Counted from the stretch's first letter, positions 1 through 5,820 are shown. The stretch is 5,882 nt of DNA from Bacillota bacterium (GCA_009786275.1 WQTL01000346.1:1-5882), one strand, 5' to 3'. The notes: generated from the sequence alone by a model not told the origin. Made by a program: numbers and translations.

Positions 1-1584
1 GAAGCCGTCGTAGTCGGCGTCGGTGCAGATGATGACCTTGCTCCAGTTGAGGTTGTCCAGGTCGAAGGAATGCAGCTCCTTGGCCCACTTGCCCGTGACC
101 TCCACCCCGCAGCCCAGCACCTTGATGAGATCCGTGATGATCTCGTTCTTGAAGATTTTGCTGTAGTCGCTCTTCAGGCAGTTGAGGATCTTGCCCCGCA
201 CGGGCATGATGGCCTGGAATTCGGAGTTGCGGGCCTGCTTGCAGGAGCCCATGGCGCTGTCGCCCTCCACGATGTAGATCTCCCGCAGCTCCGGGTCGCG
301 CGAGCGGCAGTCCACGAACTTCTGCACGCGGTTGGTCAGGGCGTTGCCCGATTGCAGGGTCTTTTTGATGCTCACGCGGGTCTGCTCGGCTTTTACCCTG
401 CTGCGCAGATTAATTAACACCTGCTCGGCTATCTTTTCGGCGTCGGCGGGGTTTTCGAGGAAATAGACCTCCAGCTGGTGGCGGAAGAACTCCGCCATGG
501 CCTCCTGGATGAACTTGTTGTTGATGGCCTTCTTGGTCTGGTTCTCGTAGGAGGCCTGGGTGGAAAAGCTCGAGACCACGAACAGCATGCAATCCGCGAT
601 GTCCTGGAATTTGACCTTCGGGTCGGTCTTGTTGTATTTGCCCGCGGATTTCAGGTAGGCGTCGAAATGCCCCACAAAGGCGCTCTGGGTGGCCTTTTCC
701 GGCGAGCCGCCGTATTCCAGCCAGCTGGAGTTGTGATAGTACTCCTTCAGCGCGCTGCTTTTCGAGAACGCCAGCACGGCGGTGATTTTCACCTTGTAGT
801 CCGCTTTGTCCTCCCTGTCTCGGCCCACGCGCTCCGCCTGCCAGAACTGCGGGTTGGTGAACAGATCCCCGCCGCTGATCTCCTGTATGTAGTCCACGAT
901 GCCGTTTTCGTAGAAATATTCGAACTCCTCGAATTTGCCGGGCGCGGTCTCGTCGCGCAGCAGAAAGCGCACGCCCTTGTTCACCACGGACTGCCGCCGC
1001 ATGACCTCCTTGAAATAATCCAGAGGCACGGCGATGTCGGTGAAGACCTCCAAATCCGGCTTCCAGCGGAAGCGCGAGCCGGTGTCGCGCCGCTTATAGG
1101 GCTCCTTGAGCATGTTGCCCACGATGTCGCCCTTCTCAAAATGCAGGGTGTAGCGGAAGCCGCCGTACTTGATCTCGGCGTCCATCCACTCGCTGCTCTG
1201 CTGCGTGGCGGTGAGCCCCAGGCCGTTGAGCCCCAGGGAGTAGGTGTAGCTGCCGCCCTCGTTGGTGTCGTATTTCCCCCCGGCGTAGAGCTCGCAGAAG
1301 GCCAGCTCCCAGTTCCAGCGGCCCTCGCGCTCGTTCCAGTCCACGGGGCAGCCGCGCCCGAAATCCTGCACCTCGATGCTTTTGTCAAGAAATCTTGTGA
1401 CGAGCACCTTATCGCCGTAGCCCTCGCGGGCCTCGTCAATCGCGTTGGAGATGATCTCGAACACGGCGTGCTGGCAGCCCTCCAGGCCGTCGGAGCCGAA
1501 TATGACAGCGGGGCGCTTACGCACCCTGTCGGCCCCTTTGAGCTGGGTCAGGCTTTCGTTTGTGTAGGCCTTGGTTTTTGGCAT
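1..1584 (-). CDS. Type IIA DNA topoisomerase B subunit (GyrB/ParE family, divergent clostridial type), 3' end cut by window
   Basis: This is the ATPase and Toprim subunit of a type IIA topoisomerase, which with an A subunit (GyrA/ParC type) passes one DNA duplex through another using ATP. 528 codons are visible without a stop; the C-terminus lies beyond base 1. GHKL ATPase motifs are in order and at near-canonical positions: VRKRP (residues 21-25), E43 and N47 in EIISNAIDEA, D74 with GRG 76-78, GGK 102-104, GLNGLG 118-123, and the transducer QTK loop 349-351. The Toprim domain shows VEGDSA 439-444 and the metal-binding DAD at 522-524. Several normally fixed residues differ: RPAVIFGS instead of RPGMYIGS, N120 for the usual His, and DADYDG for DADVDG. 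The ATG at 1584 has AGGAGA five bases upstream (complement of 1590-1595). It lies 41 bp after a membrane-protein gene, probably in the same operon. Whether it is ParE, a second GyrB or a third paralogue cannot be decided here; no recF or dnaA neighbour is seen. Confidence 0.93.
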   Translation of the reverse strand, partial: MPKTKAYTNESLTQLKGADRVRKRPAVIFGSDGLEGCQHAVFEIISNAIDEAREGYGDKVLVTRFLDKSIEVQDFGRGCPVDWNEREGRWNWELAFCELYAGGKYDTNEGGSYTYSLGLNGLGLTATQQSSEWMDAEIKYGGFRYTLHFEKGDIVGNMLKEPYKRRDTGSRFRWKPDLEVFTDIAVPLDYFKEVMRRQSVVNKGVRFLLRDETAPGKFEEFEYFYENGIVDYIQEISGGDLFTNPQFWQAERVGRDREDKADYKVKITAVLAFSKSSALKEYYHNSSWLEYGGSPEKATQSAFVGHFDAYLKSAGKYNKTDPKVKFQDIADCMLFVVSSFSTQASYENQTKKAINNKFIQEAMAEFFRHQLEVYFLENPADAEKIAEQVLINLRSRVKAEQTRVSIKKTLQSGNALTNRVQKFVDCRSRDPELREIYIVEGDSAMGSCKQARNSEFQAIMPVRGKILNCLKSDYSKIFKNEIITDLIKVLGCGVEVTGKWAKELHSFDLDNLNWSKVIICTDADYDGF

Positions 1585-1625
1585 TTAAGTCTCCTGCAAC
1601 AAGATAAAATCGCCTGGGGTGACAG

Positions 1626-2381
1626 CTATTTTTCCAGCACGGGCCTTTCCAGCACGGGCCAGGTGAAGTAGAAAATGATCGCGCACACGCCGCTCACCAG
1701 GGAGGGCAGGGTTCCGGTCCACAGGTTGTCGGGCAGCTCGATGCCCCCGGCGGCCAGGCTGCCCACCAGGGTGGTGATGAGGACGGACAGCAGGCTGAAG
1801 CCCAGCGAAATGATGGACACCAGCCCGGCGACCTTCTCCATGCTTTTTTTCCTGCCCGCGCCGATCAGCAGCCAGAAAAACGGGTTCACAGCGATGCCGA
1901 CAACGCCGCCGATTACCCCGCCCACGAGGAGGCTGCCGCGCATGATGCCCGATACGACAGGGTCGTCGCCGAGGATCTCCCCTGCGGAGGCCAAGCCGAT
2001 GGAGAAGCCCTGTACGGCGGCGTAGACGGAAAACGCCAGGCCGGCCAGGATCGCCGCGCCCAGCAGCCAGCTCAGGGTCTTGCGGTGGGGCTCCCAGCCG
2101 GGCAGGGCGAATTTCAGGTATACCAGCAGGTTGCACAGCAGGCACGCGACGCTCAAGGCGAGGTATACGGGGTCCTCCAGCAGGCTGTCGATGAGCCCCG
2201 GGCCGGTGAGGAAGGGCGACAGCGCGGCCACAAGGGCGCCCAGCGCCATGACGCATACCATTGCGAGGGCGAGAGCGCTGCTTTTGCCCGCCGGCGGGCT
2301 CATCAGACCGTTTTGCGGCGGCGGCGGCGGGGTATAGCCTGGCGGGGGATAGTAGACCCAGCCGTTATTCGGGTTGTCCAT
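1626..2381 (-). CDS. Six-helix membrane protein of unknown function, proline-rich N-terminus (downstream paralogue)
   Basis: I do not recognise a named family. The 251-residue product has a cytoplasm-like, proline-rich N-terminus (PPP at 12-14, PPPPP at 18-22, aromatic YYPPPGY) followed by about six hydrophobic segments near residues 36-58, 72-93, 103-123, 150-174, 184-209 and 222-241. There is no signal peptide and no obvious catalytic motif. A basic loop after the fourth helix (WLLIGAGRKKSMEK, 170-183) and the C-terminal WPVLERPVLEK (241-251) closely match the neighbouring upstream gene, so the two are paralogues. The ATG at 2381 is preceded by AAGGAG (complement of 2391-2396, 9-base spacing), which lies inside the end of the upstream gene. 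The 17-bp overlap makes translational coupling likely. The prolines close to the start may slow ribosomes. Function unknown; a role in the membrane is all the sequence supports. Confidence 0.85.
   Translation of the reverse strand: MDNPNNGWVYYPPPGYTPPPPPQNGLMSPPAGKSSALALAMVCVMALGALVAALSPFLTGPGLIDSLLEDPVYLALSVACLLCNLLVYLKFALPGWEPHRKTLSWLLGAAILAGLAFSVYAAVQGFSIGLASAGEILGDDPVVSGIMRGSLLVGGVIGGVVGIAVNPFFWLLIGAGRKKSMEKVAGLVSIISLGFSLLSVLITTLVGSLAAGGIELPDNLWTGTLPSLVSGVCAIIFYFTWPVLERPVLEK
1634..1667. repeat. 34-bp direct repeat, copy 1 (end of downstream membrane-protein gene)
   Basis: Identical over 34 bp to 2424-2457, 790 bp away. It encodes the FTWPVLERPVL tail on the minus strand. Inside it is a tandem 15-mer, tttccagcacgggcc, occurring twice head to tail at 1631-1645 and 1646-1660, which is why the tail reads as a repeated (W/R)PVLE unit. 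Confidence 0.9.
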
Positions 2382-3147
2382 CGGGTTCGTCTCCTTCCCT
2401 TATGGTTTCTTCCGGCGGGGCGGCCAGCACGGGCCTTTCCAGCACGGGCCAGGTGAACAGCAGGGCGATGTAGCAGGCCCCCTGGAGGATCCCTGTCGCG
2501 GCGAGGTAGAGGGGCGGGCCTGCGGTCATCACGGTGAGAAAAAGGAACGCGCAGCCCGCGAGGGCGGCCATTCTTTCGCTGGTTTTGCGGCGCGCCAGCC
2601 CCAGCAGCAGCCACAGGCTGGGGCTGCATGCTAGGCAGACCAGGACGAGAAATACAGTCCCTGCGACCAGTACGCTCCGCTGGGCTTCCACCTGCTGGTG
2701 CAGCGTGGTGAGGATGGCCGAAGCTACTTCGAACACCAGGCCCGCGCCCAGCAGCGTGAATAGCGCGGGGCGGCGCATGTCCTTCTCCAGAGGCAGGAGG
2801 AACAACAGGAAGACGCACAGCTTAGCCGCCTGGCCGCTTATCCACAGCGCGTACCACAGCCGGCCCTTCTCCATCACGGCCTGCTGCCCGTTCGCGCCCG
2901 CGGCGGCCAGAACCGTGCCCAGCACCAGCAGCGCCACGCCGCCGAGCAGCAGCGCCAGCGAAAGCGTTTTATGCTTGCCTTCGGGCGGGTTGGCGAGATC
3001 CAGCCGCTTTTTTTTGGCCTGGTAGTTCCCCGCGTCCTTCTGCGCGGTGTAGAGCGCGCGCTGCGTCAGCTCCGGCGGCGTCCAGTTGAGCAGGTCGTCG
3101 TCCGGCGCGGCCTCCGCTTCCTGCGGGACGAGGTTTTCGTCGTCCAT
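2365..3147 (-). CDS. Six-helix membrane protein of unknown function, acidic N-terminus (upstream paralogue)
   Basis: This 260-residue protein has no family I can name. Its first 60 residues are soluble: an acidic start (residues 2-18), then a basic stretch with KKKR at 45-48 and NPPEGKHK at 53-60. Hydrophobic segments follow near 61-83, 97-118, 127-149, 158-183, 193-209 and 213-232. The membrane part aligns by eye with the downstream gene: PPxGK before the first helix, [SN]PxxWLLxGxxR[RK]K[ST]xE (here 175-191), and FTWPVLERPVL just after the last helix (231-241). Here the tail continues with an acidic, Pro/Glu-rich extension to residue 260. The ATG at 3147 has GGAGGGG (complement of 3155-3161, 7-base spacing), placed in the 16-bp gap after the reductase gene. 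An A8 run (complement of 3008-3015) encodes the KKK. Probably co-transcribed with the reductase and the paralogue. Confidence 0.85.
   Translation of the reverse strand: MDDENLVPQEAEAAPDDDLLNWTPPELTQRALYTAQKDAGNYQAKKKRLDLANPPEGKHKTLSLALLLGGVALLVLGTVLAAAGANGQQAVMEKGRLWYALWISGQAAKLCVFLLFLLPLEKDMRRPALFTLLGAGLVFEVASAILTTLHQQVEAQRSVLVAGTVFLVLVCLACSPSLWLLLGLARRKTSERMAALAGCAFLFLTVMTAGPPLYLAATGILQGACYIALLFTWPVLERPVLAAPPEETIREGDEPDGQPE
2391..2396 (-). promoter_or_regulatory. Ribosome binding site inside the upstream membrane-protein gene
   Basis: AAGGAG on the minus strand, 9 bases before the ATG at 2381, lies within the final codons of the upstream paralogue, whose stop is 17 bp inside the downstream gene. 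Ribosomes finishing the first gene would cover this site, consistent with coupled expression. Confidence 0.65.
2424..2457. repeat. 34-bp direct repeat, copy 2 (end of upstream membrane-protein gene)
   Basis: Second identical copy, in the same reading phase as copy 1. Here only the second of the two 15-mers is complete (2436-2450); the first keeps its last 12 bases, because the following residue in the protein is Ala instead of Glu. Confidence 0.9.
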
Positions 3148-3163
3148 GGTATATCCCCTCCGA

Positions 3164-4384
3164 TCACATTTTCGTGCGCTTGTCCAGGTACTTGACCTCG
3201 TGCAGCTTCGCGTTGAGCTTCACGCCCCAGCGCATGGGGGCGGGCTCCAGCTTGCGGGCCACGCGCGCCAGCTGCGCGGGGATATCGATATTCTGGGGGC
3301 ATTTTTTTACGCAGGCCCCGCAGTTGACGCAGTTGCGCGCGCTGCTGCTGTCCTTCCCGCCGGCGATGTTCATGCCGGTGGTGTATTGCGCGAAGCCCGT
3401 GAACAGGTCCACGGCGTAGCTGGCGTTGTAGGCCGCGAAGCCCCCCGGGATATTGACGTGCTTCGGGCAGGGCATGCAGTAGTTGCAGCCCGTGCAGGGG
3501 ATTTTGTAGGACTCGCGGAAAATCTTGACGACCTGCGGGTAGAGCGCCCGCTCCGCCTCGGTCAGGCAGCCGGGCGCTGCGGCCTCGGCGCTGCGGATGT
3601 TGTCGTCCAGCTGGGCCATGCCGCCCATGCCGGAAAGCACCGTGGTGACCTCCGGCTGGTCCCACAGCCAGCGCAGCCCCCAGGCGGCGTGGCTGCGGTC
3701 CGGCTCCGCCTTCTTCAGCAGGGACGCGGCCTTCTTGGGCAGGCCCGTGGCCAGGCGCCCGCCCAGCAGGGGCTCCATGACCATCACCGGCAGGCCCATG
3801 GCGGCGGCCTTTTGCAGGCCCGCCTTGCCCGCCTGGTAGTTCTCGTCCGAGTAGTTGTACTGGATCAGCGTGAATTCCCAGGGGTACATCTCCAGCAGGC
3901 GCTCAAAATCCAGCCGGCTGCCGTGGAAGGAAAACCCGATCTGCCGGATGCGCCCGGCGGCCTTCTGTTTGGCGATCCACTCCTCGGCCCCCAGGGCGCA
4001 CAGGCGCTCCCAGTTCGCCGGGGCGGTCAGGCTGTGGATGAGGTAGTAGTCGATATAGTCCGTGCCCAGGCGCTCCAGCTGGATGTTGAAGATCCGGTCG
4101 AAGTCGTCGGCGGACTTGATCAGGAAGATGGGCAGCTTCGTGGCCAGGAAAATCTTCTCTCTCAGCCCCGGGCTGCGCGTGAATATCTGGCCCAGGGCGG
4201 CCTCGCTGCCGCCGTAGATATAGGCGGTGTCGAAGTAGTTCACCCCGCGCTCCACGGCGCTGCGGACCAGCGCTGCGGCTTTGTCCAAGTCCACCTGCCC
4301 GGTGATGTTCCGCGGGAAGCGCATGCAGCCGTAGCCCAGCGCGGAAAGCCGGTTGCCCGATTTCGGGTCGGTGCGGTATTGCAT
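3164..4384 (-). CDS. Aldo/keto reductase with C-terminal 4Fe-4S ferredoxin-type domain (COG1453-like)
   Basis: A 406-residue predicted oxidoreductase. The N-terminal 280 residues form an aldo/keto reductase barrel with the complete catalytic tetrad visible: D52 (FDTA), Y57, K83 (LATKLP) and H117 (YYLIHS). The C-terminal part carries two cysteine clusters, C297-x2-C300-x2-C303-x2-C306-P and C352-x2-C355-x2-C358-x3-C362-P, the latter a typical [4Fe-4S] ferredoxin motif. This architecture is common in anaerobic Firmicutes and suggests NAD(P)H-dependent carbonyl reduction linked to electron transfer through the iron-sulfur clusters; the substrate is unknown. No signal peptide, so cytoplasmic. The ATG at 4384 has AAAGGGGG (complement of 4392-4399, 7-base spacing) and a promoter just upstream. 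It is the first gene of the leftward unit, with only 16 bp before the next gene. The iron-sulfur clusters imply oxygen sensitivity and fit an anaerobe. Confidence 0.95.
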   Translation of the reverse strand: MQYRTDPKSGNRLSALGYGCMRFPRNITGQVDLDKAAALVRSAVERGVNYFDTAYIYGGSEAALGQIFTRSPGLREKIFLATKLPIFLIKSADDFDRIFNIQLERLGTDYIDYYLIHSLTAPANWERLCALGAEEWIAKQKAAGRIRQIGFSFHGSRLDFERLLEMYPWEFTLIQYNYSDENYQAGKAGLQKAAAMGLPVMVMEPLLGGRLATGLPKKAASLLKKAEPDRSHAAWGLRWLWDQPEVTTVLSGMGGMAQLDDNIRSAEAAAPGCLTEAERALYPQVVKIFRESYKIPCTGCNYCMPCPKHVNIPGGFAAYNASYAVDLFTGFAQYTTGMNIAGGKDSSSARNCVNCGACVKKCPQNIDIPAQLARVARKLEPAPMRWGVKLNAKLHEVKYLDKRTKM

Positions 4385-4413
4385 AAGGAAGCCCCCTTTC
4401 AGTGCATGGATAT

Positions 4414-4442
4414 AGTATAGTACTTTTCCTGCGAAAATGCAA
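4414..4442 (-). promoter_or_regulatory. Probable SigA-type promoter for the leftward reductase operon
   Basis: On the minus strand TTGCAT (complement of 4437-4442) precedes TATACT (complement of 4414-4419) by 17 bp. The -10 is strong; the -35 matches TTGACA at only three of six positions. The predicted start near 4407 leaves a leader of about 22 nt carrying the AAAGGGGG ribosome binding site. It lies back to back with the rightward promoter, the two -35 boxes being 30 bp apart. Confidence 0.6.
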
Positions 4443-4472
4443 GAGGCGGGGCAAGAAAAAGCAAACGCCCGT

Positions 4473-4501
4473 TTGACTTTTTATGCGCGCGGGTGTATAC
4501 T
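4473..4501 (+). promoter_or_regulatory. SigA-type promoter for the K+ channel-kinase operon
   Basis: TTGACT at 4473-4478 and TATACT at 4496-4501 are separated by exactly 17 bp, each one mismatch or less-favoured base from the consensus. The expected transcription start is the A near 4508, giving a leader of about 25 nt that contains only the ribosome binding site. This placement excludes the upstream ATG at 4437 as the channel start. Confidence 0.8.
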
Positions 4502-4520
4502 GCATGTATCATACGAAAAA

Positions 4521-4526
4521 GAGGGG
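4521..4526 (+). promoter_or_regulatory. Ribosome binding site deciding the channel start
   Basis: GAGGGG lies six bases before TTG 4533 and three before GTG 4530. The spacing favours the TTG, giving a product that begins MRKRIYG. Confidence 0.6.
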
Positions 4527-4532
4527 ACCGTG

Positions 4533-5258
4533 TTGAGAAAACGAATCTATGGGATCGTCGAGGTCACGGACGACGCGGGTTTTTGGGGCAAGGTGTATGA
4601 CTACGCGATGATCGTGGTCATCGCCGCCAGCCTGGTGCCGCTGGCGTTCAAGGAGGAACACGGGGCGCTTCTTATGGTTGACCGCGTGGCCCAGGCGGTA
4701 TTCATCATCGATTACCTTTTGCGCTGGGCCACCGCCGACTACTATTTCGGCAAGCGCTCCGCCCTCTCCTTCCTGCGCTATCCCCTGACCCCTTTGGCCG
4801 TCATTGACCTGCTCTCCATCGTGCCGCTGCTGTCGGCGTGGAGCCGCGGCCTGGAGCTGCTGCGCCTGCTGCGCGTGATGCGGGCCGTGCGCGTGTTCCG
4901 GGTGTTCAAGGCGCTGCGCTACTCGAAGAGCGTCGCCGTCATCGGCGAGGTGTTCCGCAAACAGCGCACGCCCCTGCTGGCCGTGGCGTTCTTGGCGGCG
5001 GGCTATGTCCTCTTTTCGGCGCTGCTGATCTTCCATGTGGAGCCGGACGCCTTCGACACCTTCTTCGACGCGGTGTATTGGGCCACTACCTCCATGGCCA
5101 CCATGGGCTACGGTGACATTGTGGCGGTCACGGTGGTCGGGCGGCTTGTGACGATGATTTCCGCCGTGTTCGGCCTGGCGATCATCGCGCTCCCGGCGGG
5201 CATCATCTCGGTGGGGTATATGAAGGAGATTGAGAAGAGCAAGGACGAGGAGGGATGA
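4533..5258 (+). CDS. Voltage-gated K+ channel (Kv-type, six transmembrane segments, Ion_trans family)
   Basis: A 241-residue channel subunit expected to form tetramers in the cytoplasmic membrane. S1 is about 24-40, S2 50-66 (D60), S3 83-102 (D92 in the DLLSIVP motif). S4 is a textbook voltage sensor with positive residues every third position: R111, R114, R117, R120, R123, K126 and R129. S5 is about 147-167, the pore helix 176-188, the selectivity filter TMGYGD 190-195, and S6 203-229 ending in the PAGI motif typical of bacterial Kv channels. The filter has Met where most K+ channels have Val. The C-terminus is only a short charged tail (KEIEKSKDEEG), so there is no ligand-binding or RCK domain. 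The frame stays open upstream to ATG 4437, but a near-consensus promoter (4473-4501) lies inside that extension. GAGGGG at 4521-4526 points to TTG 4533, six bases on; GTG 4530 is the alternative. It shares an operon with the kinase gene 3 bp downstream. Confidence 0.93.
   Translation: MRKRIYGIVEVTDDAGFWGKVYDYAMIVVIAASLVPLAFKEEHGALLMVDRVAQAVFIIDYLLRWATADYYFGKRSALSFLRYPLTPLAVIDLLSIVPLLSAWSRGLELLRLLRVMRAVRVFRVFKALRYSKSVAVIGEVFRKQRTPLLAVAFLAAGYVLFSALLIFHVEPDAFDTFFDAVYWATTSMATMGYGDIVAVTVVGRLVTMISAVFGLAIIALPAGIISVGYMKEIEKSKDEEG
5247..5254 (+). promoter_or_regulatory. Ribosome binding site of the FlaR-like kinase
   Basis: GAGGAGGG is embedded in the last codons of the channel gene (encoding Glu-Glu-Gly) and is followed by the channel TGA and, 7 bases on, ATG 5262. 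This arrangement favours translational coupling of the two genes. Confidence 0.75.
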
Positions 5259-5261
5259 CCA

Positions 5262-5780
5262 ATGGACCTGGGCAACCGCATCATGGTCATGGGCTCCTCG
5301 GGCAGCGGCAAGAGCACCATGGCGCGGCGCTTAGGGGAGTTCACCGGCCTGCCTGTGACGCACCTGGACAGCATCTCCTGGCTGCCGGGCTGGGTGGAGG
5401 CCCCCAAGGAGGAATTTGCCGAAAAACTGCGCGAAATCGTGCGGGGCGAAGCGTGGATCATCGACGGCAACTACAAAAAATGGGCGCTCGATGCCTGTCT
5501 GGAGCGCGCGGATACGGTGATATACCTGGATTTCAGCCGCTATGTTTGCCTCTTCCGGGCCTTCAAGCGAAGGGTCATGTTCCGCAACAAAACCCGGCCT
5601 GACATGGGCGAGGGCTGCCCTGAGAGGATCACCTGGTGGCTGGTCACATGGATTTGGGGCTATCCCAAACGGGCGCGCGGCAAAACCCTCGCCCGGCTGG
5701 CGGAGATTCAGCCGCCCAAACAGGTGATCCGCCTGAAGGGGAACCGCGCGGTCAAAAAATTTTTGCATGAAATAGTGTAG
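5262..5780 (+). CDS. FlaR-like P-loop nucleotide kinase (adenylate-kinase-like AAA family)
   Basis: A 172-residue cytoplasmic P-loop NTPase resembling proteins annotated as DNA topology modulation protein FlaR. The Walker A motif is GSSGSGKST (11-19). Further family signatures follow: HLDSISWLPGW (34-44), WIIDGNY (65-71), ADTVIYLDFSR, and a late RPDMGEGCPER segment followed by a basic YPKRARGK stretch that could act as the lid. The fold is that of small nucleotide or metabolite kinases; the substrate of this group is not established, and the topology name comes from an old genetic phenotype rather than a shown reaction. GAGGAGGG at 5247-5254 sits over the end of the channel gene, 7 bases before ATG 5262, and supports this start. 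Length agrees with the family, and the gene is complete with a TAG stop. Co-transcription with the channel is very likely; a functional link is unproven. Confidence 0.88.
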   Translation: MDLGNRIMVMGSSGSGKSTMARRLGEFTGLPVTHLDSISWLPGWVEAPKEEFAEKLREIVRGEAWIIDGNYKKWALDACLERADTVIYLDFSRYVCLFRAFKRRVMFRNKTRPDMGEGCPERITWWLVTWIWGYPKRARGKTLARLAEIQPPKQVIRLKGNRAVKKFLHEIV

Positions 5781-5789
5781 AGACGCACT

Positions 5790-5820
5790 GCTGTTAGTAT
5801 CACATAACGATACTTTCAGC
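5790..5820 (+). terminator. Imperfect hairpin after the kinase gene, possible weak terminator
   Basis: Ten bases after the kinase stop, GCTG-TT-AGTATC (5790-5801) pairs with GATACT-TT-CAGC (5809-5820) around a 7-base loop, giving 4 + 6 base pairs with a two-by-two T-T internal bulge. A run of six T (5833-5838) follows only after 12 further bases, too far for a standard intrinsic terminator. The stem is rather AU-rich. The rest of 5781-5882 shows no supportable gene. Confidence 0.3.

Noticed and set aside
478..1671. Long plus-strand open frame of about 397 codons antisense to the topoisomerase gene.
   Set aside because: It has no ribosome binding site or family motifs, and the opposite strand carries a complete set of GyrB/ParE motifs. 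High GC makes long antisense open frames common.
1631..2457. The repeats as CRISPR units or insertion-sequence ends.
   Set aside because: Only two distant copies, in direct orientation and in coding phase, with no spacers, inverted ends or transposase gene.
3086..4420. Long plus-strand open frame of about 444 codons antisense to the reductase.
   Set aside because: The opposite strand encodes a clear aldo/keto reductase with catalytic tetrad and both cysteine clusters; the antisense product is low-complexity and motif-free.
4437..4532. 32-residue N-terminal extension of the K+ channel from ATG 4437.
   Set aside because: The near-consensus promoter at 4473-4501 lies inside it, so the mRNA would start after this ATG; it has no good ribosome binding site and its residues do not resemble the channel family.
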